Source of the DNA: Bugula neritina
Lineage: Eukaryota; Bryozoa; Gymnolaemata; Cheilostomatida; Bugulidae
DNA length: 20,883 bases
Reading direction: 5' to 3'
Assembly (NCBI GenBank): GCA_964035545.1
Contig: CAXIUT010000228.1
Span: forward strand, 1 to 20,883
Both the position numbers and the translations under genes were made by a program. Each line of letters begins with the position of its first letter. The first letter of the stretch is position 1. Of this stretch, positions 17,295 through 20,883 are shown piece after piece. The notes under the pieces were generated by a model that was not told the DNA's origin, made no database searches, and worked only from the letters and a program-made list of their open reading frames with translations.

Positions 17295-20200
17295 ATGTTT
17301 GGACCAGCTCAAAATGTGTCAAATCAACGTGGATATCCTGTACCTCAGGCAGCTCCAGCTAACAACTTCCCTCAACCTTACTACTAACAGGTTAATTACG
17401 CTTAGAATCCAAGCCATTAAATGGTTGGAACAATGATTAATCGATCCTAATCTCAGTATCAACAGGGTTATCCTGGTAACATGCCCAATCAGCCTTCATT
17501 GATTCAACCTCCAGCTTTAAATGCAGAAGAAAATATAAACACGAATTCTCAGTTTATACCACAGGGAAATGGAAATAATAATTAACAGAGTTAGTTCTAG
17601 GGATATCAGAATCAAGAAGGAGGATGGAATGAGGAAATGGCAGCTGTTTTTTGGTAGCAGAGATGTATGACAATACTTGACCGTTTTCAATGGTTTTTTT
17701 AGAGGTTTTAAATATTAAAGGAGTAGTATGGAGGATTGAGTGACTAAATGCAAAAGATGGATTCTTAAGAATAATGGCATCAATTTCAAATGCATCATGA
17801 CTAGTTTCACGAAAAGTAGTTCTTTATTAATGAAGAATATTATAGATGGAACAGTAGTTGGCAGCTGTTTTAAATGAAAATTAACAACTAATGGAACAAA
17901 AAATGTCTCATGATAATTAAAATGTTTGGTAACAGCGATATCAGGAACTATTGGGCAAGTAATATATCTATTTACTTAGTTTTAAATCATTGCAAGATGA
18001 TATGGCACATATTGAAGCCAATGGAGCAAGTAAAGAACCAGGATCTGGATCTGGAGTACCTCCCGAACAATATCAAAACCTAGAAGATCAATTTACATAA
18101 TTGGAGTATCAATATGGGTAAGTAGTGAAGGAGTTGCAAAAACAGCAAAGTGTAGATTACCAAGAGCAATATTAAATGCAGATCAATGACTATCGTCTTT
18201 AAATATAAAGTTTTAAGGTTAAATTTTAAAATTTACATCGATAAAACTAGTAATTACAGCAAATAATGGTCGATCTTTAGAAACAGAATCAATTTTTATC
18301 TGAACAAGGAGATCAGAGATATCAGGAATTAGATAGGATAATTCAACAAAAATAGATTGAAATCGAACAGTTACAAAGAGATTTTAGATAAAAAAGTGGT
18401 AATCAGGAAATGGTAAAGCAATATGAGATGGCTTTAAATTAGAGAAACAAGTAAAATGAGGAATTAAGACAGGTTTTGATGAATCGGGATACGTAGTGGG
18501 TAAGTGAAAGGATGAATATGCAGACTAATGAAGAGTAATCTCGTAGATTTATGCAAGCTTAATTTGAAAAACAAATTGTTCTCAAAGAATAAAATATAAA
18601 ATAAATGGAAAAAACTATCCTTGGTTTACAGAATAGTAGTAAAGTGAATGCTGATAGTAGTCAAAAAATATAAAATCTATAGAAGAAATTAAGTCATTTG
18701 GGGCACTAAGTAGTAGCTTTGAACTAAAGTTTAAAGAAGAAAAATCAATAATTAGTTTAATTAAGAGGAGTTAGCTATTAAGTTTAAAAATTAAGATAAA
18801 ATCAAGAAGTCTATGGAAAAATAGCCTAGGAAAAGGAAAGATTAGTTGATAATTTAAAGAAAAAGCAAAGTTAGTTAGATGGAATGCATAAGTAGATAGA
18901 ATAGTTAACTATGAGAGTTCAGTAGGTTACCAATAAACGTCAATAGTATTCTACTCGCAACTTGATGGCTTAAATATAAGATTTGAATGATCAGATCAGA
19001 AGAAACTAGGGAGAGATTAGTCGAATTAAAAGTATAATATAGTTGAAAGAAGAGTATTGTCTTCAATTATAATAAGATCTAAAAAAATCTAATTAAAAAT
19101 ATATCATAGCCGAACAAACTTTATCTTTCTAGCGTGGAAATTGGAGATAAAAAGAGTTAAAGTTAACCAGTAATACCTCATAGCATGAGAAAAGAATTAA
19201 AAATTTAGATTATTAGTTTAATCTACAATTGAAAGATAACCTTGAAAGAGAGATTAGTTCATTAAGAAAACAAAAAGGAGAGAGATAATAAGTGATTCGT
19301 ACAATGGAAGAAACTTAAATAATATTAAGATCTAAGATGGCAGTTTTATAGAAGCAGAAAGGCAATTTTGATCGTGATATAAATTTGATGAAGAATAAAT
19401 AGCACTAATTGGAAAGAATAAATGCTGAGAAAATGAAAAAGATTAAAGAATTATAAATTGCTTGTCTCTACAAGTAAGAAGACCTTGAAAACTATAAACA
19501 ACTTAATCTAAATATGAGTAGTGATGTTAGTAGAAGTCGTGGAGAAGTTGAAGAGCTGAATTGTTTAATTGGAGATAGAAATAGAGTTATTGAAGATTTG
19601 CAGAAACAAATTAAAGAACAGATTGGTAGAAACGAAGTAACTGACAGAATTAAAATAGAAAATAGCAAGTTGAAACTATCATTAAGGACTCTTGAAGAAG
19701 AGCTAGAGAAGATGAAATTACATAATTAATCTAAGAAACAGAGCAAAGTTAGTCATAAAAGCTAATTTTAGAAATAATAGCGTTCGATGATAAATAGTTT
19801 ACAGCAGTAGAACCAATACTTGAAGCAATAGTTGGCAAAATCATTATAAAAAATGATTCCTACTTCTCAGAGAGAGATGCCAGTATCTCAGAAGGAGGTT
19901 ACTATGCGTGGATTTAATGATTATAAATCAAGTAGTAATGCTACAGTTGATTTAAACAAACGTTTGAACGAATTCAATAGTAAGTTACAGATGACTATTG
20001 GGAAGAATGATTTGCAGCATTCTCAATCTCAAAAATTGATATCTTTTTGGGAGAATGAAAGAAAAGATTTAATCTAAAAATATGAAGGATAAATTAGAGA
20101 ATTAAAAGGATAACTCAAAACGAAAACTTAACATTCACAGGTAACTTAGAATTTTAGAGGATAAAGTCAGAGGAGACAGACTAGAATGACTCTAGAAGAT

Positions 20201-20698
20201 TAAAGAATAAGAGAAGAAGTTGTATTTTTTAGACAAAAAGTGCAAGAAATGGAGAGAAGGAATTAAAATTTGATAAAAATTAATTAAGAGTTAAGAAGCA
20301 AGATTGACGGAGTTTTAAAAAATAAACAATCAGTTAGTACTAATGATTTCTACAAATAGCAAAATAAGTTACTTGAAAATGAAAACTAATCTTTGAAAAC
20401 TCGATTGAAGAAAATTGGAGAAGAAAATAAAGATTATAAAATATAGTTAGGTTCCCAAAACTCAAAGATAAATCAAGATTATTAATTCAAAATTTTGTAA
20501 TTGGAAATGACTATTCAAGAAATGCAAAGAAAAATATCATATTTACAAGTTCAAAAAATATCAATGCCAGAAAAATCTGTTGGATCACCCATATCGTCAA
20601 AGAGCAAACCTTTATCGCCAAAAGGAAAGAACAAATAAAGCCAATTTTTTAAACAATAAGTTGGATATGTATTAGGTCGAAGTGACTATTATAGTTGA
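17295..20698 (+). CDS. Large coiled-coil protein with Pro/Gln/Asn-rich head, 1127 aa
   Basis: ATG 17295; a 20-nt intron (17816-17835) switches to the frame that stays open to TGA 20696-20698. Residues 1-110 are Pro/Gln/Asn/Tyr-rich and probably disordered (MFGPAQNVSNQRGYPVPQAA, then QYQQGYPGNMPNQPSLIQPP). A Trp/Phe-rich helix follows (EEMAAVFWEQRCMTILDRFQ). From about residue 145 to 1080 the protein is almost wholly Glu/Lys/Gln coiled coil, broken by GASKEPGSGSGVPPEQ near 250 and by a Ser/Met/Pro-containing stretch near 850. The C-terminus is Ser/Pro/Lys-rich (SVGSPISSKSKPLSPKGKNK) with several SP sites, ending GYVLGRSDYYS. No motor, kinase or membrane motif is seen. This shape suits a structural protein of the centriole/basal body, cortex or Golgi (golgin-like), but no family is recognised. 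Confidence 0.82.
17816..17835 (+). other. 20-nt intron of the large coiled-coil gene
   Basis: GTAGTTCTTTATTAATGAAG. It joins HDEFHEK to ILEMEQELAAVLNENE and keeps the coiled coil continuous. Confidence 0.85.
17959..17979 (+). other. Possible 21-nt in-frame intron
   Basis: The segment starts GTAATATATC and ends TATTTACTTAG. It can be read through as seven codons (KEYIYLLS region) or removed without changing frame, turning GKEYIYLLSFKSLQDD into GNFKSLQDD. Its composition is intron-like, but a length divisible by three leaves the frame uninformative. Confidence 0.4.
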
Positions 20699-20794
20699 AA
20701 ATTGAGTTTTTGATTATTATTAAAATATTATCAAGTATTAAATCATATATTATAAATGATCAAATCAATCAATATATTTTAATAAAAAACTTAA
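20699..20794. other. Right subtelomeric spacer
   Basis: About 96 bp of AT-rich sequence between the stop of the last gene and the telomere. It must contain the polyadenylation region. No gene is seen, and the repeat of the left subtelomere is not present. Confidence 0.7.
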
Positions 20795-20883
20795 GGGGTT
20801 GGGGTTGGGGTTGGGGTTGGGGTTGGGGTTGGGGTTGGGGTTGGGGTTGGGGTTGGGGTTGGGGTTGGGGTTGGGGGGTTGGG
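20795..20883. repeat. Right telomere, T2G4 repeats
   Basis: About 15 units of GGGGTT starting after CTTAA. One variant unit near the tip has six G instead of four (20873-20878). The strand orientation (G-rich toward the 3' end) is that of a true chromosome end. Confidence 0.98.

Noticed and set aside
256-20698. Reading TAA/TAG as glutamine (the commoner ciliate code) or tyrosine (Mesodinium code)
   Set aside because: The same frames are open, but Gln or Tyr would remove the kinase alpha-C Glu, the Glu of IERFDHHC, the acidic Vps60 tail and the SNARE LDEEVD. Glu fits all of them.

Overview
The window is a complete, telomere-to-telomere somatic (macronuclear) chromosome of a ciliate. It starts with about 17 copies of C4A2 and ends with about 15 copies of T2G4. 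The reading frames work only if TGA is the sole stop and TAA/TAG are sense codons. At conserved family positions TAA/TAG fall where glutamate is expected, not glutamine: the alpha-C Glu of a protein kinase, the Glu before Arg-Phe-Asp-His-His-Cys in a DHHC enzyme, the acidic C-terminal motif of Vps60 and the Asp-Glu-Glu-Val-Asp stretch of a SNARE. That is the peritrich nuclear code (NCBI table 30), so I infer a peritrich such as a Vorticella or Carchesium relative; C4A2 telomeres fit its class, Oligohymenophorea. Introns are minute: of 13 that I place by frame, 12 are exactly 20 nt and one is 22 nt, all GT...AG. Under the standard code the region would look like gene-poor, stop-riddled DNA.

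Layout, left to right: telomere (1-104); subtelomere; a basic unknown protein (256-1255, +); a DmX/Rabconnectin-3/Rav1 homologue of about 1765 aa without introns (1307-6604, +); Vps60/CHMP5 (6685-7291, +); then three minus-strand genes: a DHHC palmitoyltransferase (7301-8278), a 97-aa Bet1-like Qc-SNARE (8288-8601) and an unknown coiled-coil protein (8675-9514). Next on the plus strand come a Ser/Thr kinase (9573-10987), a two-helix membrane protein (11015-11563) and a 930-aa protein combining a VHS-like N-terminus, a long coiled coil and an alpha-adaptin-type ear (11609-14523). The right part holds an unknown basic protein (14750-15559, -), a coiled-coil protein (15601-16749, +), a small two-helix membrane protein (16768-17232, -) and an 1127-aa coiled-coil protein (17295-20698, +), followed by about 96 bp of subtelomere and the telomere (20795-20883).

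Thirteen genes fill about 95 percent of the non-telomeric DNA. Gaps between neighbours are mostly 9-80 bp, including 9-bp tail-to-tail and head-to-tail gaps and divergent promoters of 41-62 bp. Five genes act in endomembrane traffic (V-ATPase assembly, ESCRT-III, palmitoylation, SNARE fusion, ear-domain adaptor). A shared function through linkage is not shown by the sequence, but the co-occurrence is notable. The least described item is the VHS-like/coiled-coil/alpha-ear protein.
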